From Bradyrhizobium sp. 139 (GTDB lineage: Bacteria; Pseudomonadota; Alphaproteobacteria; Rhizobiales; Xanthobacteraceae): a DNA stretch of 64,000 nucleotides. The notes beneath the pieces were generated by a model that ran no database searches, was not told the DNA's origin, and worked only from the letters and a program-made list of their open reading frames with translations. Position 1 is the first letter of the stretch, and each line of letters begins with the position of its first letter. Shown here in pieces: positions 19,401 through 27,164 of this stretch. A program made the position numbers and the translations under genes. Location: positions 1 to 64,000 of the forward strand of contig NZ_JADPKS010000023.1 of the NCBI RefSeq assembly GCF_023074175.1. Reading direction: 5' to 3'.

Positions 19401-21658
19401 ACGTCGCCTCCGATCTGGCTCATCACCGCCTGCACGTCGGCGAATGAGGTGAAGGCAAAGCCGTTCAACTGCACAACGTCGTGTCCGGCGCCCGATCCCG
19501 GCGAGAAGTCGGTGATGATGTCCGAACCGTCGCCGGAGTTGACTACGAAGGTATCCGCGCCGCCGCCGCCGGTCAGAATATCATTACCGAGTCCGCCGGT
19601 GATAACGTTCGCCGCGGAATTTCCGATGATGATGTTGGACTGGATATTGCCGCTGGCGTTGATCGCCGCCGAGCCGGTGAGCGTCAGATTCTCGACGTAG
19701 CTGGAAAGCGCGTACGTCACCGAGGAGCGCACCGTATCGACGCCTCCGCCATAAGCCTCGACAACCTTCGCAGCCGAATCGGTCACCACGTAGGTATCGT
19801 CGCTGGCACCGCCGATCATGGTATCGGCGCCTCCGGCGCCACCGATCAGATCATTGCCGGAAGTGCCGGTCAGCGTATCCGCAGCCGCGCTTCCCGCGAT
19901 CGTGTTGGTCGGGGTACCGCTCGTGAGAAGAGCGTAGTTGGCAAACGTGTACTCCGGCAACTGATAGGCCTTGATCGAATCGATGGTCATCGTCGCCGTC
20001 GATCCTGGAGCGGCGTTGCCCGGCCAGCTCCCGCCCATCGCGAGATTGGCGATCATGTACATCGCCGTATTCATGTCGGCGGGTGTGGCCTGCTGTGCGA
20101 CCTCCTTCCCGTCGACGAAAAACGTCAGGTCGTAAGGCGTCCATTTGAGCGCAAATGTGTGTTCTCCGGTGGTCAGGTTGGCTGTATTTGCCCAACCGCC
20201 ATTCGTCGCGGGCGCGTACGGTGAGTGAATGGCCCAGTGGGCCTGGTCAGGATCCTGACCAAAGGCTTCGAGAACATCGATCTCGGTATTGAGATTATTG
20301 GCAGTGCTGGGCAACAGCCAAAACGCCGGCCACGCGCCGGTTGTGCTGGGCAGCGTGGCCGTCATCTCGAAATAGCCGTAGGTCTGGGTAAAGCTGTTCT
20401 GGGTCGAGATCATGCCCGACGAGAAAATGGCGCTCCCAGTATAAGGTGTGGCACTCGTGGGCAAGGGCTGCGCCGTGATGACAAGGTGGCCGTCCCGAAT
20501 CGAGAACGGATTAAGTCCAAGCGACGTCGATGCCTGAGTTGCCGGCAGCCCGGAAAAACTGGGATCGACGTACACTTCCTGTTCGCCGGCCAGCCCGTAG
20601 CCTGCTGCTCCGCTCCAAGCATAGCTTGTGCGCCAGGTCAGGCTGGGATCCTGCCCCGCGGAGAGCGTGTTGAAGTCGTCGTTGAAGGTCTGGACCAGTC
20701 CGGTCGGGGGACTGACGATGTTTACATTGGCGGACGTGAGATTCTGGAGGCTGGCGTTCTCGAGCCTAATGGTTTCGCCGCTAGCGATCGTCAGGACCAG
20801 GTCGGTGCCGACCTGTTTCATGGCTGCCGCGACATCGGCGAAGGTCTTGAAGCCCGTGTTATTGAGCTGCAGGATGTCCCCTCCCGTGCCCGCCTGAAAG
20901 TCGGTGACGATGTCGTTTCCGTTGCCCGCGGTTACGACAAAGGTGTCGCGACCGGCCCCACCGGTCAGCACATCATTGCCTCGACCGCCGTCGATCATGT
21001 TGTCGCCGGCATTGCCGACAATGATGTTATTGAGATCATTGCCGGTGGCGGGAGACGGAACGCTATCCGTCAGGATCAGGTTCTCGACGTTCGGCGCATT
21101 GACGAGGCTGTATCCATTGATGTTCCAGACACGGATCGTATCGATACCCTCTCCGGGCTGCTCGACGACCTTGGTGTTGTGGTCGTAGACGTAGTAGGTT
21201 TCGTCCCCCGCACCGCCGATAAGGGTAACGCCCGCGCCGCCGGCCTCTATGCCGTCATTTGTTGCTCCGGTCGTCAGCGTGCCACCTGCAGGAACAGTGC
21301 CCGCCCAGTTCCACGCCGTACCGCTTGCCGGCAACGGATTGTCCAGCGCGACATTGTCTGCGACCAAAGCCGAAAGCGCGACATTCTGCAGCGTAAGAGT
21401 TTCGGTCGACGACAGAGTTACGACTATATCGGAGCCTACTTGGGTAACCGCGGCCAGGAATTTGGCGAACGTCGCAAAGCCGTAATTCTGCACCCGCAAC
21501 ACATCGCCGCCTACCCCCGCCTGAAAGTCAGTGACAGTGTCGGAGCCATATCCTTTCGAGATGACGAACGTGTCCGCCCCTGCTCCTCCGGTCAGAACAT
21601 CGTTTCCGGTGCCGCCAAACAGGATGTCAGCACCGGCACTGCCGCTGATTCCGGTCAT
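16418..21658 (-). CDS. Giant RTX protein with embedded GH16 glycanase, Ig-like and Trp-rich domains
   Basis: 1746 aa with no N-terminal signal peptide. Calcium-binding RTX nonapeptide blocks lie at about 8-40, 205-245, 590-620, 675-705, 800-830 and 880-910 (GGTGNDVLTGGAGADTF type). A GH16 domain spans about 320-570 with catalytic EIDVLE at 459-464. Three bacterial Ig-like repeats cover about 995-1275 (DGSHxxxxxAxDxAGN pattern). Two Trp-rich C-terminal-type domains (about 1276-1390 and 1396-1510) each end in an EF-hand-like DLNGDGVI. A beta-rich region and a tail follow. GH16 enzymes cut beta-1,3/1,4 glycans; S. meliloti ExsH, which cuts succinoglycan, is an RTX-GH16 protein secreted by type I export. 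The start has AAGGGAG upstream. No type I exporter is in the window. It probably trims the local EPS outside the cell. Confidence 0.9.
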   Translation of the reverse strand: MTGISGSAGADILFGGTGNDVLTGGAGADTFVISKGYGSDTVTDFQAGVGGDVLRVQNYGFATFAKFLAAVTQVGSDIVVTLSSTETLTLQNVALSALVADNVALDNPLPASGTAWNWAGTVPAGGTLTTGATNDGIEAGGAGVTLIGGAGDETYYVYDHNTKVVEQPGEGIDTIRVWNINGYSLVNAPNVENLILTDSVPSPATGNDLNNIIVGNAGDNMIDGGRGNDVLTGGAGRDTFVVTAGNGNDIVTDFQAGTGGDILQLNNTGFKTFADVAAAMKQVGTDLVLTIASGETIRLENASLQNLTSANVNIVSPPTGLVQTFNDDFNTLSAGQDPSLTWRTSYAWSGAAGYGLAGEQEVYVDPSFSGLPATQASTSLGLNPFSIRDGHLVITAQPLPTSATPYTGSAIFSSGMISTQNSFTQTYGYFEMTATLPSTTGAWPAFWLLPSTANNLNTEIDVLEAFGQDPDQAHWAIHSPYAPATNGGWANTANLTTGEHTFALKWTPYDLTFFVDGKEVAQQATPADMNTAMYMIANLAMGGSWPGNAAPGSTATMTIDSIKAYQLPEYTFANYALLTSGTPTNTIAGSAAADTLTGTSGNDLIGGAGGADTMIGGASDDTYVVTDSAAKVVEAYGGGVDTVRSSVTYALSSYVENLTLTGSAAINASGNIQSNIIIGNSAANVITGGLGNDILTGGGGADTFVVNSGDGSDIITDFSPGSGAGHDVVQLNGFAFTSFADVQAVMSQIGGDVYLKVTNQDTLVFRNTTISAFSSDDFQLPATLPVGGTITSWISGKASSRMVYGTAANDKLTAVNIDDTLVGWNGDDTYVIGNTNQKIVENAGGGIDSVEAWTSYTLPANVENLTLLMGGLTGVGNQMANRMVGSSGYDIVDGADGNDWLFGGAGNDTFIYNAGSGNDTIADFHVFTSATAEHDKLILKGYDSGAYLTHVNDVWTVHYAGGADTLRIAGITSLTSADYSFVSATNVPIATTPINVPTIAVTNDNGSIASGLTNSNHLILTGHAQAGLTVEVFDGANQIGRAIADNNGTWSYATGTLIDGSHAFAAAATDGAGNITARSASVDITIDTVAPTVPAVTSFSPDSNIAGDGVTNVNHVNLAGTAQAGGTVQIFDGATLIGTTGADANGAWSFATGTLADGSHVLTTKAADAAGNLSAPSAALNVTTDTVAPIAPTIVSGAPAASNSMIISGTAEAGSSVKLYEGSSLLGTGVAGTNGAWNITTGSLTQGIHKFTGTATDVAGNLSALSNAFSPTVGTVIEAAGMTTLTQVGSYFYLSTGGSSVLLKNGGAAVVAGQLGSWVPVGAEASSSGYLVAWKIPSTGQFAIWNTDSNGNYLSNYLNKISGTDPALESSETLFHRDLNGDGVIGLPPASQPVSGTTVEASGSTSLVLVGKNYLLDSMASGAGPTLKSDGIAVVSGQFGVWTPVGVEQTSSGYDVAWKIPATGELCVWTTDSNGNYISNLLNKLSPTDPSLKAVETTFFQDLNGDGVINTSPTILKISGNVVLNLDKMTQAATIDAGATLELSGAASGSITFKASTGNLVLDHAAQFTGTLIGLAGDGTAANSNHIDLKDIAYGAGTSASFSGNTAGGVLTVIDSQNHTAQISLVGDYTKSTFNISNDGEGGTLVIDPPKASFNFTPVPASQPSATAAAVMAARLGSDGFVFEQSAASKGAYEFVSEAFHESAGITPVLEATRPEADLGLHQVDVVDAVAPIDAHLVELHNFLLR

Positions 21659-21661
21659 TGA

Positions 21662-22063
21662 TTGCTTGCTCCCTTTGTAGGTCAGCCAACGACAACCGCG
21701 TTCAAAACGGCCTTACGGATTCGAAACAATTTGAAGCATGAAGAGGAATTCAGTGACAGCTTCAAGACCGCGCATCGCTCAAGGGCATCGTAAGAATACG
21801 GGGCATCGTTTGAGGTCAGCGGGTTCCGCAGCAAAGAGACTTCAACCAGACGAGCCGCCGCGTCGTTCCACTGCGCGAGATCCTCTCCCGGAACCAGGCA
21901 CGGAACTGGAACTCTATGGCGGTTCCAAAGAATTCGGCTGCATCGCGTTCGGACTCGAGGCGAGTAATAAGGGAGTTGTGCAGATGCAGGCTGCAGGCGG
22001 TCACGGCACGGCGATGTTGCTGCGAAACTATTGTCCCGATGCAAGTTCACCCGCGGGATAGAA
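21662..22063. other. No gene recognised (402 bp), upstream of the RTX gene
   Basis: Should hold the promoter of the RTX gene. Frames on both strands look non-coding. A minus-strand open frame continues through here from the pseudogene below, but only after that gene's frameshift. Confidence 0.4.
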
Positions 22064-22410
22064 TCATCCCTGATGCGCTTCCGAAAGAACTTGTCCTGTC
22101 GAAGATTTCGCCAGGACGGTCCATTCGTACAGACCAAGGTTGCAAGGACCGAAGGTCCGGATCGTCCCAGACAACACGACGCTATTACGGGAACCGAAAC
22201 GTTCTGCTCCCATTCTCGCGCGCCTTGCCTCAGCGTGAGCGACATCGACGCATCATCTGCGGGAACATTGCGCAGACGAATCTCGGGATTTAGAAAGAGC
22301 GTGACGCAACCGTGCGCCCCCTGCCATGAAAGATCCAGCGTCATCGGATCAGCCGATGCACGACGACATACAGCAAGCCATCAGGCGAAGACCGCAACAG
22401 CAACTCTCAC
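22064..22410 (-). pseudogene. Broken gene for a small exported protein (premature stop plus frameshift)
   Basis: Read on the minus strand, a GTG at 22410 with GGAAG upstream starts MRVAVAVFA, then an in-frame TGA (22381-22383), then WLAVCRRASADPMTLDLSWQG. Together these look like a signal peptide and the start of a mature protein. The frame continues HGCVTLFLNPEIRLRNVPAD to about 22195. There the coding shifts frame and resumes as VVLSGTIRTFGPCNLGLYEW and ends AKSSTGQVLSEAHQG-stop at 22064. The pieces together resemble short exported alphaproteobacterial proteins with a YbhB-like pattern (SWQG, PEIRLxxVPA, GPCxxGxYxW). Two lesions make it a pseudogene unless the sequence contains errors. The family name is tentative. 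Confidence 0.5.
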
Positions 22411-22668
22411 TTATAGCTTCCATTCGAATTCGCTTCCGATCTTCAGGCGATCGGCTACACAGCAGGCACGCAAAATAGATCGCCGGTTTTAAGGCACCTC
22501 AGTAGTCAGACTCGCTCATTTGCCGAGGCACCAAGAGATCAAGTCAAGAGGTCACGAGTTGGCCATTCTTTTGGCCGACCGTTGGCTTGTCCCTTGGCGT
22601 GCATCAATAAATAGCGTTCCCGCGCCTGCCAACGGATTGAACAGATAAACGCAAGTGGCAGCTAAACC

Positions 22669-23667
22669 GTGTCTAGAAAAGTCCTGATCGTCGTACCGGT
22701 TTTGAACGAGGCGTCCCACATCGAGACGGTTGTCCGTAACCTGGCCCGGGACAGTCTCCACGAAGACCGCACAATAGTGATTGCAGATGGTGGCAGCACG
22801 GATGGGACGCCTGACATTGTCCGCGCTCTCGCCAGTGAGATTGATGGCGTCAATCTATTGCATAATCCCCAGCGGTTACAGAGCGCCGGCGTCAATCTGG
22901 CCGTCCAGGTCTACGGTGCGGGCGCGCAGGCCCTGGTGCGGTGTGACGCCCATTGCGAATATCCGGCTCATTACGTTTCGAGCCTTCTCAAGACCCTGGA
23001 CGAGCGCAAAGCCGACTCGGTCGTGGTCCCCATGGACTCGCGTGGCGACGGCTGCCTACAGAAGGCCGTAGCCTGGGTCTCGGACACGAAGGTCGGTTCG
23101 GGCGGATCGGCACATCGCGGCGGAACGCAAAGCGGCTTTGTCGACCACGGACATCATGCGGCCATAACCGTTGACGCGTTCCGCAGGGCGGGTGGCTACG
23201 ACGAAACCTTCACTCATAATGAAGATGCGGAGTTTGACTGCAGGCTGCGTGCAATCGGCGGCCGGATATTTCTGGATTCGGACATCCGTCTTTCCTATCG
23301 ACCGCGATCAGGTTTCGTGAGCTTGGCGAAGCAATACTTCAATTATGGTCGCGGTCGATCGAGAACCGTGAGACGGCATCCCGGATCGTTGCGACTGCGT
23401 CAGTTCCTAGTGCCCACTCATGTTGCACTCACGGTTTGCGCCATCCTGCTGTCTCCGGTGGCGCCAGCGCTGTTGGCATTGCCGGCGGCCTATCTGGCGA
23501 TACTGGCACTGACCGCAGTGATGATTGCAGGAAAGCATCGCTCAATCTGCGGACTGCTCGCCCTGCCGGCCGCTGTCGTGATGCATTTCGCGTGGGCGCT
23601 GGGCTTTTTCTGGGGCATCCTGTCGATCCGCCAGACCACCTGGCAGATGACCCCTTCAGTTTCGTGA
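22669..23667 (+). CDS. Family 2 glycosyltransferase, ExoA-like
   Basis: 332 aa with GTG start. The GT-A domain at the N-terminus shows VLIVVPVLNEASHIETVVRN, the donor site VIADGGSTDGT, and VRCDAHCEYPAHYV as the DXD equivalent; HNEDAEFDCRLRAIGG is the base-region motif. Hydrophobic helices lie at the C-terminus (about 245-325). This matches succinoglycan ExoA (a beta-1,3 glucosyltransferase in S. meliloti) and its relatives. The polymer here may differ, so the linkage is not inferred. The 3' end overlaps the convergent GT4 gene by 12 bp. Confidence 0.85.
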   Translation: MSRKVLIVVPVLNEASHIETVVRNLARDSLHEDRTIVIADGGSTDGTPDIVRALASEIDGVNLLHNPQRLQSAGVNLAVQVYGAGAQALVRCDAHCEYPAHYVSSLLKTLDERKADSVVVPMDSRGDGCLQKAVAWVSDTKVGSGGSAHRGGTQSGFVDHGHHAAITVDAFRRAGGYDETFTHNEDAEFDCRLRAIGGRIFLDSDIRLSYRPRSGFVSLAKQYFNYGRGRSRTVRRHPGSLRLRQFLVPTHVALTVCAILLSPVAPALLALPAAYLAILALTAVMIAGKHRSICGLLALPAAVVMHFAWALGFFWGILSIRQTTWQMTPSVS

Positions 23668-24846
23668 AGCCTCAAGAACCTGGACGCTGGCATCTGCACC
23701 CACGCGCTGGCCCGCCTTCGCATAGGCGGCCTCGGTCAGGCGTGCGATCGAGGTCCACGTAGGCACGGAATCGCGCAGATCCAGCATTCCTTGACCCTTG
23801 GAGTTTCGATAATCAGGATCGCTGATCAAGCGCTCGAGCGACCGGGACAATGCGACGGGATCATCTGGCGGAACGAGCGTCCCGTCTGCCTGATCGCTCA
23901 GCCATTCCGAAAACGTTCCAAGATTCGACGCGACAATCGGACGTCCCGCTGCGATCGCCAGCATCAGCACACCCGACGCGTCGATATCCCGGTACGGAAA
24001 AGCCAGGATGTCCGCGCGCGCGACCAGCGAAGTGACTTCATCTTCCGGAACGAAACGCAGGTCGAATTCGACATGCTCTTCGAGCTGCAGATCCTTCACC
24101 ATCGCAAACAGCGGCTCCATCGGCATTTCCGGCCAGCCCACGACCTTCACCACGCAACACCTCCTGACCTCTCGAGGCAGCAGCGCAAGCGCGCGAAGCA
24201 TGACGTCGACGCCCTTGTAGGGCTTTATCTTGCCGAACAGGAGTATTTGAACGCCCCCGGCCGAAGGCTCGTCGGCCGGCCGGGCGATATGATCCGTCAG
24301 CAATCCGTGCGCGATAACCGATATCCTCTCGTCGAGGATACCAACGCGCAATAGGCGATCGCGTGCAACGGTCGTATGAACGATAAGATGGTCGAAGCAA
24401 TGCAGAATCTTGAGCGCGCCAATCCGCTGTATCCGCGAGCTCGGATTGTTGTTGAACGGATTCGAGTCATGGACGGTCAGCACAGTTGGCGCGATCTTTC
24501 TGAACTTGGGAACGAACTGGCTGTCAACGATCGCCAGCGGCGCCCACTGGAAATGGATCACATCGGGCGGCGCTCTCCTGAAGCGCCTGATCAGCCGAGC
24601 CATTGATTCAGCGTGACTGAGCCCCTTCAGTCCCAGCTGCACATTGCGCGGAAGTTTCTTGAAAAAGCGCGACTGCATCCCAGGATAAAAATGCCGGTCA
24701 AGAAACCGCACTTCGTCGACGGACGGCTTCTGCCCAAGCTGGCGCCCAACAATGCTGGCTGCATGCCCAATATCGGTCAATCCTTTGGCTAATTTAAGAT
24801 CATACGGCCAGGTAAACAGCGACGGATCGATCAGAGCGATTTTCAT
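23656..24846 (-). CDS. Family 4 glycosyltransferase (GT-B fold)
   Basis: 396 aa. The N-terminal half carries DVIHFQWAPLA and VLTVHDSNPFNNN; the C-terminal half has the GT4 nucleotide-binding elements LLFGKIKPYKGVDVMLRAL and ADILAFPYRDIDASGVLMLA, ending GRPIVASNLGTFSEWL. It retains the sugar donor in a soluble or membrane-associated enzyme without transmembrane segments. It runs tail-to-tail with the ExoA-like gene and head-to-head with a GT2 gene only 18 bp away, so both starts share a very short regulatory region. Confidence 0.88.
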   Translation of the reverse strand: MKIALIDPSLFTWPYDLKLAKGLTDIGHAASIVGRQLGQKPSVDEVRFLDRHFYPGMQSRFFKKLPRNVQLGLKGLSHAESMARLIRRFRRAPPDVIHFQWAPLAIVDSQFVPKFRKIAPTVLTVHDSNPFNNNPSSRIQRIGALKILHCFDHLIVHTTVARDRLLRVGILDERISVIAHGLLTDHIARPADEPSAGGVQILLFGKIKPYKGVDVMLRALALLPREVRRCCVVKVVGWPEMPMEPLFAMVKDLQLEEHVEFDLRFVPEDEVTSLVARADILAFPYRDIDASGVLMLAIAAGRPIVASNLGTFSEWLSDQADGTLVPPDDPVALSRSLERLISDPDYRNSKGQGMLDLRDSVPTWTSIARLTEAAYAKAGQRVGADASVQVLEASRN

Positions 24847-24864
24847 GCGATTGTCTCACCAACC

Positions 24865-26004
24865 ATGCTTGCGGACCGTGAAATTACTTCTGGCTCATCA
24901 ACGCATGGATTGATAGCCTTCGGTGACACTGGCGGATTTCCTGAGCGACACACGTTGAAGATTAGCATCGTCATAACAGTCTACAATTACGAACGGTATG
25001 TCGGATTGGCAATCGACAGCGCGTTGAATCAGACGCGTCCGGCGGATGAAATCGTTGTCGTCGACGATGGCTCGATCGACGGTTCCCGTCAGATCATCGC
25101 CGGGTATGGTGACAAGATTCGAGCCGTATTTCAGGCAAACCAAGGCAACATCGCAGCATTCGAGGTCGGGTATCGCGAAGCGACAGGCGATGTGCTGCTG
25201 TTCCTCGATGCAGACGATATCCTGATGCCGACAGCAGTGGAAAATGTCGTCGCACACTGGCGCGAGGGTGTCTCGAAAGTTCAATTCAATCTAGAACTCA
25301 TCGACGGCGCTGGCACGCCTCTTGGACGCTCTTTTTGTGCGTTTCCGGAGTCGTATACATCACAGGACGTGCATGCAGCATTTATCCGGTCGGGAACGTA
25401 CATCTGGCCGGTCATGTCGGGAAATGCGTATTCCAGAGCGTTTCTTCGCCAGGTCATCCCTCTCAACCCGCCCGTTGGATACGACGGCGCTCTCAACTCG
25501 ATTGCGCCTCTTTACGGGGACGTCGTCACGGTACAGGCAACCTTGGGGCAATATCGGCTCCATGGCCGAAATATCAGCCGGAACGACGCGCAGGGCCGCG
25601 CGCAGCGCTTTCCCGATTTCCCCAGGCAAATCGGGTTTCGCGTCGCCGAGTTCGATATCCTGAAGGCGCATTGCGACAGGACGTCGGTACATGTGCAAGC
25701 TGCAAGGCCAATCGATAACGAGATCGTCTTTGTCAACTATCGCCTAGCGTCGCGAAAATTGGGAGTCAGGTATGTCGCGCAGGACGCGGACACGTCGAGC
25801 TCGCTTCTGCGTCGTGGCATATGTCTCGCCCTAACCGAGACGACACGATGGCGGACCGCCGCCTCTCATATCGTCTGGTTCACTGCGTTATTCTTGAGTC
25901 CGACCTGGCTTGCATACCTGCTGATCATGCTCCGGTTCAACAGGGCAGAACTCCTGAGGCCGCTCCAGAGGTTCGGCAGCGTCATCCGACGCAAGCACGC
26001 CTGA
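24865..26004 (+). CDS. Family 2 glycosyltransferase
   Basis: 379 aa. After a short leader comes ISIVITVYNYERYVGLAIDS, the donor site DEIVVVDDGSIDGSRQII, and the metal-binding FLDADDIL. A C-terminal hydrophobic stretch (SHIVWFTALFLSPTWLAYLL) may anchor it to the membrane. The closest relative in the window is the GT2 at 40154-41254: both share SGNAY, GQYRLHG/ADYRVHG and the same C-terminal layout, so they are probably paralogs. Acceptor and donor are unknown. Confidence 0.85.
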   Translation: MLADREITSGSSTHGLIAFGDTGGFPERHTLKISIVITVYNYERYVGLAIDSALNQTRPADEIVVVDDGSIDGSRQIIAGYGDKIRAVFQANQGNIAAFEVGYREATGDVLLFLDADDILMPTAVENVVAHWREGVSKVQFNLELIDGAGTPLGRSFCAFPESYTSQDVHAAFIRSGTYIWPVMSGNAYSRAFLRQVIPLNPPVGYDGALNSIAPLYGDVVTVQATLGQYRLHGRNISRNDAQGRAQRFPDFPRQIGFRVAEFDILKAHCDRTSVHVQAARPIDNEIVFVNYRLASRKLGVRYVAQDADTSSSLLRRGICLALTETTRWRTAASHIVWFTALFLSPTWLAYLLIMLRFNRAELLRPLQRFGSVIRRKHA

Positions 26005-26068
26005 ATGCGGCGTGGCCTAAAGGCAACCCACCTCGTCAGATCCTCGTCGCCCGCCCTCCAAGCGTCAA

Positions 26069-26887
26069 TCACAAGCTTTCGATCCTGCGGATTGTCTCCG
26101 GCATTGGCCCGTAAAGATTGGTTACGCCGGCAAGGCGGGCACGAATCCGCCTGTCGGACTGGCGAAGGCGAATATTTTCCGACAAGCGCAGAACGTATTC
26201 CTTCGATTTCCACGCAAACCACGCCGCCCTGTCAAGCGCTGTCGGCTCGCGGAGCGACTCGGCCGCTTTTGCAATCGACGATGGCAGCGTCAGCTCAAGG
26301 CACGGAAATGGAAACAAGCCATAATTGTACAGCCCATTTGCCCAGAAGCGATCCATCTCCCAGTCGACTGGCCGATGGATCGTCGTCACGCTGTCGATGA
26401 ATCGACGCGCGGCGCGGCTGGAGATCAGATAGGCCTGCGTTCCCATTGGCGCGCGCTCAAACCGCACCAATTCCCGCTGATCCAGCCAGGCCACATGCTT
26501 GCTGGGCGCCATGTGTCGCCCATACAGCCGAAGATAACCGATCTCGGCAGCCTTGCAAATATCCGGAAGCGATCGAAAGCTGAATCCGGCATCGAGAACG
26601 ACGTCGTCTTCCACCACAAGTGTCCATGAATCGTCGGTGTCCGATGCCCCTATTTGCGCCATGATGCTCATATGGCTCGCGGCGCAGCCGATCTCGGCTC
26701 GTGAAAGGCCCCTGCCCCAAAAGCGGATGGCCAGCGCTTCATCATATTGCGGCAGGCCCGTGGCTGGCACACGCAGGGCATCAAAGAAGGTCCACGGAAT
26801 ACCAAGCGAATCCAGATTTGCACTCGCGCGCTCGCGGCGCTGGGAACCGGGCAAACTAATCGCCACAACTCTGAGATCGCTGCCCAT
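26069..26887 (-). CDS. Family 25 glycosyltransferase (LPS/EPS type)
   Basis: 272 aa. It opens with VVAISLPGSQRRERASANLD as in GT25 beta-galactosyltransferases, then GLSRAEIGCAASHMSIM, the acidic LVVEDDVVLDAGF and APMGTQAYLISSRAARRF. GT25 members add galactose or other sugars to LPS or EPS. It lies convergent to the upstream GT2 gene and divergent from the GH16-like gene. Confidence 0.85.
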   Translation of the reverse strand: MGSDLRVVAISLPGSQRRERASANLDSLGIPWTFFDALRVPATGLPQYDEALAIRFWGRGLSRAEIGCAASHMSIMAQIGASDTDDSWTLVVEDDVVLDAGFSFRSLPDICKAAEIGYLRLYGRHMAPSKHVAWLDQRELVRFERAPMGTQAYLISSRAARRFIDSVTTIHRPVDWEMDRFWANGLYNYGLFPFPCLELTLPSSIAKAAESLREPTALDRAAWFAWKSKEYVLRLSENIRLRQSDRRIRARLAGVTNLYGPMPETIRRIESL

Positions 26888-27164
26888 TGGTTAGTCAGTC
26901 CTGCGCTGTCAACTTGGAACCGCATTGCACATGATCTCGAAAGGATTAGCGCGAACTTGTCTCTGCTGACAAGGAGGAGGCAAGCGCCCAGGCTGCCATG
27001 CTCGCGACGATGTTTCACATTGTTATCCCGTCAGGACGAAATCTGCGGCTATACGCTGAAAGGGTCCGCATTCGGACGCCCTGGTGCGAACCGAAGGGTC
27101 CTCACTTGCGAGTGAATGCGTACGTCGCGAAAATCATGACGGTCTTAAGCTAAGAGAGGCGTGG

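Noticed and set aside
20225..21661. 478-codon plus-strand open frame
   Set aside because: It is antisense to the RTX protein gene. Its repetitive look comes from the RTX repeats on the other strand, and it has no domain of its own.
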